This document shows, in pieces, positions 1 through 10,979 of a stretch of 64,000 nt of DNA (position 1 is the stretch's first letter; every line of letters begins with the position of its first letter). The position numbers were made by a program, and so were the translations under genes. Under the pieces are notes generated by a model. It did not search any database, was not told where the DNA came from, and saw only the letters and a program-made list of their open reading frames with translations. The stretch comes from Berberis thunbergii (taxonomy: Eukaryota > Streptophyta > Magnoliopsida > Ranunculales > Berberidaceae): assembly GCA_003290165.1 (NCBI GenBank), contig QNQO01009134.1, positions 62,001-126,000 on the forward strand. Reading direction: 5' to 3'.

Positions 1-1981
1 CAATTGGATTGGGGAAGATGTTTTCATTTTAGTTTCATATTTTTGTATTTAATTTTTAATTTGATACATGTATTATCCTTGAATTTTTTTGTTTGCTTGG
101 ATTATTTGAAATTTAGGGAGAGCAGTGAGAAAGGGAGGTTTGAAAAAGTTGGTTTGAAATTTAGGGAGAGCAGTGAGAAAGGGAGGTTTGAAAAAGTTGG
201 TTTTACTGTTAAAGATTTTGCAGGGTGCGAACTCGAACTATAACTGCAGACAGGCAACATCCTTGCTAGAAGGGTGTTGTTTATAGTACATAATTTTCAG
301 CATTATTTGCCATTGTTTATAGAACTGTCAAACAGTAGGTTTTACTAGGATCTTTTCTTTGTAATTCTTCCTTTTAGGCGATTGTAAATGTGAACTTATT
401 GATGGAGTTCTGTCAATGGTGTGTGTAAGATGCAATGGAAATAGGGCAGAAGGTTGCATCAAAGCGATGATTTGAATTATTTTTTGTAACTGTTCTAATG
501 TTCAAAATTTCTTGAATTTGCGTGTTGAATAATATTATTCTGTGGCTGTTGGTTTTCTTCCTTCTTATTTATGTTTTTGTATTTCATATTTCCTTCAGCA
601 TCCATGTTTCCTGCGAGTGTGCGTTGTATAGTAGTTGTGTCATAAAAAATGATGCGATCTATGGAATGGTACATGGTTGATGAAATGCTTGTCTTGGAGT
701 CAGAAGTAGGGTCTGTTGAATCGTAACTTCTGATAATTTGCATGTATTTTGCAGTTTATGAGCCTGCATATATCACATGTTGGATATAAATATTGCAGTC
801 TCTAGATGTTGTAGTCAATGGTGTTGTTGCTTGAAGAATGCAATATAAGTTTTTAATACATAACGTTGGTAACCTGTTATTGTGCTAGTGAAGACACTGT
901 TAAATTATTCCAACTCCATTATCAAGTTGTTGATTATGGTTTGTGTTAGAGTTAAGAGGCATTGATTTTTTTCAAATCATGATCATCGTTGCTGAGACCA
1001 CAAATTTACTGCTCAACTTAATTTATGATTTCAGTCATTGTAGATAATCTAGCGGACATAAGTAACACTCTGTCGACTTCCATTTATGAGTATTATTCTT
1101 TAAAAAATATATATTTAACATATTTGTACATTAGATTTATGATTACATATATTTAAATTTGTTTTCTATAAACTCTAATCTTAAGCGTTATGATTTATGA
1201 GAAGTAAAACAAATCCTATTTTCTTTTTTCCTTTTTTGAATGACTCTAGTTATTTAGATGGAATGATTGGAGTTGTAGTCTTTGGCTCTTATGTGCCTTT
1301 CTACACCCAACATCGTCTTACAAATTAGTATATGTTGTTGGGTTTTTGTACTGGAATTTCTTCTTTCTTCCATCACTGCAAATCTCATTCCATCTATTCT
1401 CTGTTTTCATGTGGCAGAAAGCTTAGTTCCTCATAATAAGCCAAATTTGTATATATAAGGTTGATGTAATATAAAATGCTATATCTGTTATATTATTTGA
1501 AGCACAACACTGTATATTCTTTCCTATTTGTAATTAATTATTGTGTGGTTATGTTTTTATTCTATAGGAACTGCAAATAATAGTTTTCTTTTGTCAATCA
1601 AACTCCTATATATGACTTCTCTTTGTTATCATCTTTCTCACACTAGCTGGATTTGTAAAAACAGGGGATATCTCCAGAGTGTTTCTTTGCTGGTGTTTGT
1701 TTGGGCGGCTTGATCACTCTTCCTATTCAGGTCAGTTCAATTCACAGCTCAGACGTAGAACCAAAATTAAATCAGAAAAACATTTTACTTAATCCCAATT
1801 GTTCAGAATCATTTATGTATCCATCCATCCTTCCTAGAATGCTGAAGACAAACAGAGAGAAAGTACGAAAGATTTAAATCATTGTATATTGACGTCTAAC
1901 AACGGTTTTTTTTTACATTGTCTATGGTAATGTTAGTAAATATAAAACATAACCTTGTGAATAGAGTATATGACGAACCCC
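1..1981. other. Gene-poor AT-rich stretch, one exon-like island
   Basis: No complete gene is visible. A 66-base stretch at 1665-1730 is flanked by an AG acceptor and a GT donor. It reads through in one frame as 22 codons (begins GISPECFFAG, ends LITLPIQ), in phase 0 at both ends. It resembles a real internal exon, but I cannot assign a family. The first few hundred bases could be a 3' UTR or intron of a gene off the left edge, which is inference only. Confidence 0.35.
105..200. repeat. 48-bp perfect tandem duplication
   Basis: Two adjacent identical 48-base copies (105-152 and 153-200), each beginning TTTGAAATTTAGGGAG. The absence of differences suggests recent slippage or local duplication. 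Confidence 0.85.
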
Positions 1982-2141
1982 TCTAATTGGCGAGGGAAGC
2001 AGTGAGGGATCCCACAGGGGGAGGGGGAGCCGTCCATTTCTTTCGGGATGTGTATTTGAATTTTCAATGTGCGCATTCCGGAAAAATGGACGGCTTTCCC
2101 TCCCCCTGTGGGGTCCCTCGCTGCTTCCCTCGACAATTAGA
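1982..2141. mobile_element. 160-bp foldback MITE, copy 1
   Basis: The sequence is almost one long palindrome. The left arm starts TCTAATTGGCGAGGGAAGC and the right arm ends with the near reverse complement (GCTTCCCTCGACAATTAGA). Pairing continues through a G-rich/C-rich block and GTCCATTT, with only a short central spacer. A second 160-bp relative lies at 63607-63766 and a half copy near 9800-9862. No transposase is encoded, so it must be non-autonomous. I could not identify a clear target duplication, so the superfamily is undecided. Confidence 0.75.
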
Positions 2142-2357
2142 ATTTGCTTCTAAGGAGCCTGGATTTGCAGTATGAGTGGTATTTTTATATTTTTACCCCT
2201 ACCTTTTTAAACACTCTTTAAATATAACAACAACAAAAGAGAGGCAAAAAGGTAATTTCGCCCACCCAAATTATCTATAAATGTGGTGTATATAGTTGAT
2301 TCTTATATCTTTTTGTTTGATAATGGTTAATATCTATAACTGTCTTCATTGATAGAG

Positions 2358-4017
2358 ATGGATAGTACTCGCGGCAATGATCTCTCCACCATTGATGTCA
2401 CCAGATCTACAAATGATGACATTGAAGTTAAAGCAACCATACAGTTCAACGTCCACGGTTTAGCAGTTGGACATGGTGCTAGAAATTTCAATAAAAACAT
2501 TGGAAAGCTTGTTGAAACCCTGGTGCCCATCAAATTCAAGGGTTGGCACCATGTTACTGACAACTACAAAGAGGATGTGTGGAATGGCCTCAAGGTGAGA
2601 TTTTACATATTTGATTTTCATAATGTCTTATATTATTTTCAACTTATATCTCAATGGCTTATTTGCAGCGTGAATACGACATTCCAAATTATGTGAAAAA
2701 GAGTGTGCATTTGAAAATGCCTGAATATTATAGAAGGTTCAAGGCACATCTTAGGAAGAATTATTTGGATAAGTATCCTACCATTGAGGAACAAGAGAAG
2801 CATGTTCCAAATGGTGTAAGAGAGGAGGATTGGAAGGAGTTTGTTCGCCATGAGAGCACCCCTGAAGCGAAGGCAATTAGAGACCAAAATGCAAAAAACA
2901 AAAAGGCTTCAAAGTATGTATGGGGGGGTGGCCAAAAGAGTGCTGCAGAAGTAGAGTACGAAATGGTAATTTAGTTTCTAGCTACTAGTACAATATTATA
3001 TACCATTTAACTTTATAGGCTGAGACTAATCTTTCAAGTATATAGGTTGAGAAGAACCCTGATGGAGAACCAGTCACACGCACTGACATATGGATTGCCT
3101 GTCACACGGGAAAGGATGGAAAACCTACGCGTGGTTCTGAACAATATATGGTATGTGCCCAATGATGTCTTTTATACCCTTCTTAATTTACTTTGTAGTT
3201 GTTTGAATATTATTTGTGTCCTGATTTATTTTATTTTTTCATTCTTTTGAAGGAACAAGTTAAAGCAAAAAAAGCTGCATTGCAAGAATCTTCGACTCAA
3301 GGTAACATTGACCTCACTATTGATGAGGATCCTCTAAGCCAAGTGTTTGGCCAAGAAGCGAGGGGACGTACTCGTTGTGTTGGAACCACTGTCTCTAAAA
3401 GGAAGTATGATGCTGCACTTCCCGCTCGTTCATTGCTATTGGAAAAAACATTGGAAGCCAAAAAAATGGAAGAAAAATATGAAAGATTGGAAGAAAACGT
3501 TAGATGGATACGAGAGAGACTTGAAAGTGGAACTTATGTAAGACCATCAACAAGTGAGGGAATACAAGGAGTTGTTCAAAGAACTGAAGATACACCGTCA
3601 TCCGGTGCACAATCGACAAGGCAACCAGATAATCCATTACCTCCATCTCCGTTACCACCATCTTCAGTACCTCCATCTCAATTACCACCATCTCCATTAC
3701 CATCATCTTCTCAAGGTGTTGCGAGGTTTCCTTCTCCAAGCAATCCTGTTCCTTCAGTGTCAAGGAGATACAAAGTTTGTGATTGGGAAAGGAATGTCAT
3801 TGCGATAGCATTAGAGGTTGTAGATCCTATCCATCAATTCTCTTGCGCTTGTCATGGATCATTGAACCCTGCAACAGAGATCAGACTTTCCTTGTGCTTC
3901 AAATTCAAGACTGGGGTGAAACTTTACAAAAGTGATCCAAAAGGAGACAAGATGGGGGATTTGGATGTTGGTGATTTCTTCGTATGGTGTAGAACTCATG
4001 CGGAACTTGATGATTGA
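2358..4017 (+). CDS. CACTA transposon TNPA-like protein (Transposase_24 family)
   Basis: Four exons (2358-2594, 2669-2965, 3046-3150, 3253-4017), all phase 0 with GT/AG junctions, give an unbroken protein of about 467 residues. The first two exons match the plant En/Spm-associated domain PF03004 (Transposase_24): a WHHVTDNYKEDVWNGLK segment, then YYRRFKAHLRKNY, EEDWKEFVRHESTPEA and a KNKKASKYVWGGG basic patch. The middle has VTRTDIWIACHTGKDGKPTRG, typical of these proteins. A predicted coiled coil (LEKTLEAKKMEEKYERLEE) and a Pro/Ser-rich linker with repeated PPS/PLPPS units follow, then a cysteine-containing C-terminal domain. In characterised elements TNPA-type proteins bind subterminal repeats. 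The ATG at 2358 is the first in this frame. The gene looks intact, unusual in this decayed neighbourhood. It may belong to the element whose right end is at 11734, but the left end is not visible. Confidence 0.8.
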
Positions 4018-4977
4018 TAGGGGCATCTGAGGTCTATATTTTCTGAAATACAGTGGTGATGGACAAATTTCTGGGCAAGTGTTAGTCTACAGGCATCCAG
4101 GGTTGCACTTAGGTGATGTACATGTCTTGAATGCAATATACGTCAAAATATAATTTATGTTCTTGCATACCTACTGCTAAACTAGTGATCGTTATCATGG
4201 ATGACTAGTATGTTTCCTTTGTGGATTTTATTGTGAAAGGTGATGTGCAACTCACTTGTTACTTGGTTTGTTTATGCAGTGAACCATATGTTACTGAAGA
4301 GTATGCTCAGTACTATATTTCATCCATCCACCGTTTCTGGGGTTTTTGCGAGCAGCTGGTTCACTAACAACAGTTGTTTTGGGTAATGCTTTTGTAAAAA
4401 TATTTCATCCATCCACCGTTTCTGTGGTGAGTATGCTCAGTACTATATTACTGTATTGGATATAGAAATTACCTATTGCGAACTTATATAGAATTTCTGA
4501 ATCTGGTTTTAGGTTGGGGATATTCCTCAAGGTCTTCCCAAACATGCACACCGCTTTAGACGTTTGAAGGATGAACGAGTCATGTAACTTCACCAGCAAA
4601 GGTTTGAATGAAGAGGATGGAAGTAACACTGAGGAGCAGGTAGGCAGAGCACTCTGTCGCAAAACAGAGTGCATCTGTAATTTTTTTTGCAAAACAGAGC
4701 AGTGATATCAATCTTATTTTGATTCCTTTAAAACATTCTCTAGATCAGTTTAGAACCATAACTAGTTCTTCTTCTCTTTTTTTCCAGTTTTGCTTTGCAA
4801 CACCTAGGATATTGAGCAGATAGGTTGTCCTTAGGTAGGTAGGCAGCTTGTCCCAAAATTAATGATACAATCTCCCCACTACCCCAAAATTGATGATGCT
4901 TTTATTTGTTGTTGATACGACTATACATTTTAGCTTTTATCATTTATTACAGGTTTTATGATAACGATATCTATTGC
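4018..4977. other. Non-coding stretch with short local duplication
   Basis: No recognisable coding sequence. The motif ATTTCATCCATCCACCGTTT occurs twice (near 4317 and 4404) next to repeated GAGTATGCTCAGTACTATAT, pointing to a local duplication of about 100 bp with rearranged halves. Confidence 0.5.
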
Positions 4978-5062
4978 AGGAGGAGTTTGAAGAGTATGCT
5001 GAAAAGGCTAAGACATTGCCTGAAACCAAGGCAAGTGCGAGCACCGGCAGTGTTCAAGTGTG
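4978..5062 (+). pseudogene. Acyl-CoA-binding protein exon fragment
   Basis: One frame reads EEFEEYAEKAKTLPETKA before it loses similarity and meets a stop at about 5080. That matches the N-terminal helix of plant cytosolic acyl-CoA-binding proteins (FEEHAEKAKTLPE type), which carry acyl-CoA esters in the cytosol. An AG precedes the matching stretch, as expected at an exon start. Only about 20 residues are recognisable, and the acyl-CoA pocket and C-terminal helices are absent. It sits just upstream of an MCM fragment and a fatty acid hydroxylase, so it looks like one of several captured pieces. The family call rests on a short match. Confidence 0.45.
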
Positions 5063-5286
5063 TGAGAGTGACAACCATTGACGATGGAGAAGAAGATGGT
5101 TATGTAGCTTGCAAAATCAGTGAAGAAGGTAAACTTTTACTTCATATAAGATGAAATAAAATAGAAATTTAATAAGGAATGTTATTTCAGTTGACGTTGT
5201 TTGATTTAATAAAATACAAATAGTTAGAGATCCAATGACTCTTTTCTGGTTTCTTTTGAAGGTTTGGAAGGATTTTGAAATTTATA

Positions 5287-5400
5287 AGTGAAACTGTTTG
5301 TGTTGCTAAGGCTGGAATAACTGCTTCTCTCAATGCAAGAATCGCAGTTCTTGCTGCTGCAAATCCTGCCTGGTGTGGTGATCTTCCTGAGCTGCAAAAG
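5287..5400 (+). pseudogene. MCM helicase (probably MCM7-like) exon fragment
   Basis: The frame from 5287 reads [18 protein letters not shown] followed by [11 protein letters not shown]. This is the highly conserved AAA+ segment of MCM2-7 replicative helicases between Walker B and sensor 1 (consensus SIAKAGI-ASLNAR and AAANP). The conserved Asn of sensor 1 (AAANP) is present. The upstream Walker A and B motifs and the arginine finger are absent. The sequence degenerates after NPAW and abuts the start of the fatty acid hydroxylase match. Family identity is strong. The MCM7 assignment rests on residue flavour and is less sure. Confidence 0.75.
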
Positions 5401-5447
5401 CTAACTATTTTTCTAACTATTGATCTTCCATAGGTCAGTATGCTGAT

Positions 5448-7313
5448 CATTGATTTTTGGGAGGTATTGTTCTATGTGTTCATGAATTGTGGAATTCTCA
5501 TGGTTTATTTTGTAAGATTTGAAACTTGCATGTTTATGCTACATTCTAACATAAGTGACTTGGATACAGTTCTTAACACTCACAAAATGGTGGGTAATTC
5601 CACTCATTTGGGTGCCGGTTGTATGTTGGAGCATCTCCAAATCTTTCCAGATGGGCCACACACTCCCTCAGATAGCCCTGATGGTGTTTGGTGGGATTTT
5701 TATATGGACATTACTGGAATATACTCTGCACCGTTTTCTTTTTCATATCAAGACAAAGAGCTACTGGTTAGTCATCTCTTTATTTTGTTTTCTGCTGGTA
5801 GATATTTCAATTCGTTTATTCAACCTTTTCCGAATAAAGACGAGCTCCTCATTTACTTGATCCTAATGTTTTATTGTAGGGGAAATACCATACATTATCT
5901 TCTTCATGGCTGCCATCATAAGCACCCTATGGATGGACTGCGCCTTGTTTTTCCTCCCGCTGCAACAGCTATTCTATGTTTTCCAGTATGTTTCCCTCTT
6001 CTCAAGCTATTATATAAAATGAAGTCCCATGGATACTACGTTATCAATTAAATTTCCATAATTTCAGGCTTTCATGGGCGTGCATGTGTGTTAAACTTAA
6101 ACATTGGGATAGATTTTGTGATATGCATGGTGGATGGTATCACAAGTTAGGGTTAAATAAAAAATCTCTCACCCTACACACAAATAAATAAATAAAAATA
6201 TAAAGAAGAAGAAAGATATTGTTATCCTTGACGTTGTCTGTTAAGTCTTACATGTTAAGAACATGTAAAACATTGGGACAAAAAGCTGATCAGGAAATTG
6301 CGTAAATAATGTACAGTGTAATCTCGAATTCTCGATAAAGTAGTAATCTCACTTTTGAATGATAATTGTACTGGCCTCAACTTGGACCACAGTGTTTTTT
6401 CTTAAATTTGTAAGCTCCACTTGTTATTTCCCGGGGCATCTGATCACTCCCTTTGTTTGGACAAAGCTGCACAAGAGTTTGTTTTTGGTTAAATAGAGTA
6501 CAATGTGTATCATTGAGTTTTAAGGAGTTGTTATTTCAATTCATTGCATCTTAACAGGACATTGATCTTAAGGGCTCTTGAGAAACCCTTTTTTTTTTTT
6601 TTTTTTTCAAAAAATGAATAATCTACATGAAGTGAGTTGAGAAACTACAAGTATTTTGAATTAGAAGAATGAAGCTTATTCTGTATTTGCTTGATTCATC
6701 TAGGCAGCAACTTCACAGACCAACTTTTGTTAATACTTTTTATCATCACATAGATCTTTTCCAGAGCAGTAGTTGTCGCTCTTTAATCATGTTTTCAGTA
6801 TGTTTTGTAAAATAGCCCGAGCTGTTTCTAAAAGCTGATTTATCAGGTAAGATAATAATAATGGACACAAAAAGAAGACTCAGATTGTTTTCATTGTCTA
6901 CTAGTTCTGGAACCTGATTAGGCTTTTCGCATCTCCCTCAACGACTCCAGCATTATTTGGTGGTGGCTTATTGGGATATGTAATGTATGATTGCACCCAC
7001 TACTACTTGCATCATGGGCAGCCCTCGAAAGAAATGCCTCGACAATTGAAGGTGAGTTGAAATCATGTAGTAGTTTACTTGGAAAGGTACTTTGATGTAC
7101 GACTTACATGAAGATTTGTAAAAAAAAGTCTAATGTTAATGATTGTGTTGTATTTTGCAGAGGTACCACTTGAATCATCATTTCAGAATTCAGAATAAGG
7201 GCTTTGGAATTACATCTTCACTATGGGACAAGGTATTTGGGACGCTTCCTCCGACAAAAGCTGCAGCTAACAAAAATAGTCTTGCTCAATTGAGGACAAA
7301 GGAATGGAGGTAA
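5448..7313 (+). pseudogene. Fatty acid 2-hydroxylase, 5'-truncated copy
   Basis: Plant FAH1/FAH2-type di-iron enzymes 2-hydroxylate the N-acyl chain of (dihydro)ceramides in the ER. Exons: a remnant ending in DFWE (about 5448-5462), then 5569-5766, 5880-5985, 6905-7051 and 7161-7313, with GT/AG junctions and a stop at 7311. The order of conserved segments matches the family: LTKWWVIPLIWVPVVCW (membrane segment), LLEYTLHRFLFHIKT, IHYLLHGCHHKHPMDGLRL, DCTHYYLHHGQPS, then RYHLNHHFRIQNKGFGITSS. All four histidine clusters are intact, so the catalytic core is undamaged as read. The first roughly 45 residues of the usual 237 are missing or unrecognisable, and an MCM fragment lies directly upstream. 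No proper start is visible. I therefore call it a truncated captured copy, although a diverged first exon further upstream cannot be excluded. Confidence 0.8.
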
Positions 7314-8550
7314 TCAAACTCCACTGAGATATTGAATTCATTTTTGAAGTGGGATGGAGTTGTCTGTGATGATTGTTAATGTAGTCGGGTTGCGTGCGGC
7401 CTGGACTGCGGTGTGGCAGTGGCGAGATGGTGGACGGACGCTGTCGCGCAGCAGTGCGGGCTGTCCTGTTTCAGTGCTGCTTGCGCACGCACTCTGACTG
7501 AAACTTGCTGCGGCCTGGGCTGACTGCGAACTGGCTGCTGCGGCCTGGATTGGCTGCGGCTTGTTTGCTGTGGTTTGGTGAGGCAGTGTCGAGATGGTGA
7601 GAGGGTATCTGGACGCTGTTGCGCAGCAGTTTCAGCGTGAAGTTTTCAGCGGGCGCGTGAGTAAAAGCCTGTACATTCTCTATCAAATTGTTTCTTGTTT
7701 GTCAATGTGAATGCTATGTACTCTTCATATTTGTCACCATTTACACGGTTCACATGATATATCCAGAAAATGTTGATTGACCTTAGTAGTAGTAAGCTTT
7801 ATGGTATCTTGAAAAGTAAAACAAAGGCAATCTAGAGAAGAAATCTCATCCCTACTGAATGTGAATCACATCTGTTGTTGTCTGCCAATTACATTGTGTC
7901 AGCAGTTTACATACTGATAAAGAAACCTGCATGAATCATAGGAACACAAACCATGGTGGTGCATGCAAATTAGTTTCAATACAATATGCAAATTTTGTGT
8001 CGTAAAATTGATCACGCGTCTTTCTGTTTACTTGTCGGCTTTAATCATACTATTTTCGTTGGTGCTCTACTCAACACTGTTTGAAACTTTTCCTTTAACT
8101 TTGTAGACTCAAGGCTACTGGGAATAACCTCAATATGAGATGAGATGGCTTTGAGCTTTCAGTGTGTAACATTGCCAAAGGGTTATTTGGTAGAAAATAT
8201 ATCTCTAGGTTGATTTGAATGATGAAAGAAAAGTCACATCTCTATTCTTAGTATTTAGAAGGAATCAAATATATGAATGATTGCCTTTCACATAAGCAAG
8301 GCTGGTTCAAAGATAGAACAGCTTGGTTAATTGTTTGTAACATTTTTTGCATGGTCCAATGCTCCAAATGCAATATGTAGATTTCTTCTGATTGCTGGAA
8401 ATTCTATACTGCTACAGTTGTGCATATGATGATGTCCTCATCTGCTTACTTTTTCTGTTATTAGCAATTATTTTTTTACCAATTTTCTAAAGATCACACT
8501 CTTGTTTGAAATACTATGCATTCTTTGATAAACTTTTCCCATTCTTGCAG
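7314..8550. other. Non-coding; GC-rich low-complexity block 7385-7680
   Basis: At about 7385-7680 base composition shifts sharply to GC-rich DNA built from variants of CTGCGGCCTGG and GCGCAGCAGT, unlike the AT-rich surroundings. The segment GAGATGGTG...GGACGCTGT(C/T)GCGCAGCAG occurs twice (near 7423 and 7591), indicating internal duplication. I see no gene in it. The rest to 8550 shows nothing recognisable. Confidence 0.5.
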
Positions 8551-8836
8551 GTTTCTGTACTTCTAGATAATTTAGACATAGAAGATGTTAACTCAGTTAA
8601 TTTGAAAGCTGCAGCTTCTGCTGCTCTCCTCCTTTTGCCTCCCGAGTTTTCTGAGGTTGCTTCATGATTACTTTGTCCCCCAACCAACACACACACATAC
8701 ATACATGTATTTTTTTTCTTCTTCTTCTTATAGGCCGTGTATTATTTCCCATATGCAGGAAGAGCTGTATGTGAAAATATGTGGTCTCTCATATATGGGC
8801 GATTTGCGGATGCTATTTGCAGAAGACAGGAATAAG
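8551..8836 (+). pseudogene. TAM41-like phosphatidate cytidylyltransferase, two exons
   Basis: Two exons with good splice sites (8551-8655 and 8759-8836) join in phase 0. They read NSVNLKAAASAALLLLPPEF, then EELYVKICGLSYMGDLRM followed by LFAEDRNK. This matches the C-terminal part of mitochondrial TAM41/Mmp37, which makes CDP-diacylglycerol for cardiolipin synthesis at the inner mitochondrial membrane. The SYMGDLRM(L/I)xxED segment is the family signature. The N-terminal nucleotidyltransferase core and the last exon are not present nearby. It is therefore an internal two-exon fragment kept with its intron, which implies DNA-level capture and not reverse transcription. It lies downstream of the hydroxylase fragment in the same orientation. 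Confidence 0.75.
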
Positions 8837-9799
8837 GTAAGATCTACAAGAAAAATAAGAAAATAACAAAAGTAATCGGTATCCAAAGACTAAATTTTTT
8901 TTTGAAGTAGCACGAGTGAACGACATGAATCTCTATGTGCTGGTGACCAAGTATGCTTCCTGTGTAGAATGCAACTTATATGAAATATTAGGATGTGTAG
9001 ATTCAGCCGAGATATATCTCTGGAGATATAGCTGGTTTTATGGCTTGCACTATGGGCTGCTTAGGTTTCTATAACGAGTTCAAATAAGCTAAAATTAAGA
9101 AAGGGATTTTAGATTTTCTCACGAGCTTTTGGCTAAGCAGCTCAGCTGCAATCCATCCCCTCCCCCAGTTGTGAGTTTCACTTGAGAGTTTGATTTCTAG
9201 AAAAAGCAATACCACAAGAAAGGAAGATAAAAGAAGAAGAGCAAATGCAGAAGTATATTGGAGGAAAAGAGAACCTACCAAATGGAAAATAGAGAAATGG
9301 CAAAGAAATGGAGAGATTGAGATGGAGAATCTCTTCACTATAGAGGAAGAGAAGAAATGCAAGGGAGAGGGGGGAAGAATGAGTGGGGTGGTGAGGGGGT
9401 TTAAATAGGCCAGGCATCCCTCCTTTTTCACCTGTCACCTGTTCAAAAGGTCTTTTTTGTAAGGTCTGCCATTTGTCATAAAATATAAGTTATCCAAAAA
9501 TCTGTAGAAATCTATAAAAGTTTTTTTTTTAATCCAAATCTTTCATAATCTCTTGTCATAAAAGTAAAACCTTAAAAAAAAAAAATTCTGACAAGTAGTA
9601 AATCTTGAAAAATCTAGTTAGGAATTAAAGTGAGTCTATATTTAGATTATAGTGTGTTGGTAGGAAAGATAAACACGTGTAATTCGTGTATATCTTGTAA
9701 TTGCAAAGTTTCTATAAAAATGGAAATGTGATTTGTAAACTCATGGTGGTTTTCAATGCCATTCTGATTTTCCTTTTTTATGTTCTTAAATTGATTGAT

Positions 9800-9862
9800 T
9801 TTCCCATCCCGCCACCTCCCTCCCCTCGCTTATTTCCTCGCCCACTTCCTCGACATTTAGAA
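9800..9862. mobile_element. Half copy of the foldback MITE
   Basis: CTTATTTCCTCGCCCACTTC followed by CTCGACATTTAGAA matches the right arm of the 160-bp foldback family (compare 63735-63766). The left arm is absent. CACTTCCTCGACATTTA recurs near 9932, a further fragment of the same terminus. Confidence 0.6.
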
Positions 9863-10476
9863 TTTCTGATTCAGTTTAGCAAGCTAGTTATAACCAGAAT
9901 CAATATGATGAAAAAATTGAAGTGATAACTTCACTTCCTCGACATTTAAGCATAAATGACTCTTTCGTTTGTGATTTCAAGCAAATAGGATAAAAAGTCT
10001 TATCTAATGTAGTAATGGTGCCTGTATTGGTGGATTTGTGGGTTGACGTTGTTTTGATAAGTCTGGGACTCTTACATCGGACGACATGGTATGTTATGAT
10101 GTCACATGATCAAGTTTTAGCTTATGTAATTGATGATATATACTGTGATGGATGTAATGGATATATGACAATGTTTTTTAGGAGTTCCGTGGAGTAGAAT
10201 TTTTTTTAGGAGCATATAATCCGATCTAGTAGAATTTTTTTTTCAGCATGAAACCTATATGTTGTTGATGATGATACTTCTACTTGTGCTTTTGCTACAA
10301 CTTATTGTTACACCCAGGTCCAGATTATATGCAATAAAGTACTTAAAGAGTATCTATGTTGTCTTGTTTCAATAACTGTGCAATTATAGGTCATGTTTGT
10401 CTGTCATTGGTTTATTAGCAATCTTTATAGGTCATGTTTGTCTGTCATTAAGTACTGACTAATTTTTATACTGCAG

Positions 10477-10608
10477 GGCTCTGAAGGTCTGAGCCAGTAC
10501 GGGCAGCAGTATGTTGGACAGGAGAATGCGCATACATTGCTTGTTTCTGGGGTGCAAAGTGTGTCGTTGTATCAACCATCACCGGTGCCATATACAAGCA
10601 ACTACCAG
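10477..10608 (+). other. Unidentified captured exon
   Basis: A 132-base open stretch between a strong acceptor (CTGCAG) and donor (CAG|GT) encodes 44 residues in phase 0 at both ends. It is rich in Gln, Tyr and Ser (starts GSEGLSQYGQQYVGQE; ends SPVPYTSNYQ). The composition resembles a low-complexity tail of an RNA-binding or ataxin-2-like protein, but I cannot name it. It sits in line with the other captured exons just before the CACTA subterminal array. Confidence 0.4.
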
Positions 10609-10979
10609 GTGCTGCATTCTCATCATTTTCAGTATATTGAACAAGCAACTACCGAAAGAAATGGGGCCTGTTCCTAAGGGCATCAATGTATTTTCTTACA
10701 TTATAACTAGGGCGATTTGTATTGTTGGAAAAAACATAGAGAAATTCTTTTGTTTTAGATGCGAGCGAAACCTGATATAACAAGCTATGTTCCATTTGTT
10801 CAGGTTAATCCTGTTATTGTACATTAATTAATGCTATTTGTTTACATGTTTTTGTTTGGCGTCAAAACTTGACAAGTTCCTTTTTACGGTTGATTTTGTA
10901 TTTATCTAGCATATAGTTTGGTGGTTCTTATTCGTGTCGGAGGCATGACACAAACTATAGTAAGGACTGATTTTGCAGG

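Noticed and set aside
3500..3763. Frames overlapping the Pro/Ser-rich linker of the TNPA gene
   Set aside because: Repeated CCATCTCC codons keep several frames open. Only the spliced frame has the conserved domain.
9069..9438. Minus-strand 120-codon frame rich in Phe, Leu and Ser
   Set aside because: Purine-rich plus strand makes a pyrimidine-rich complement without stops. No domain is present.
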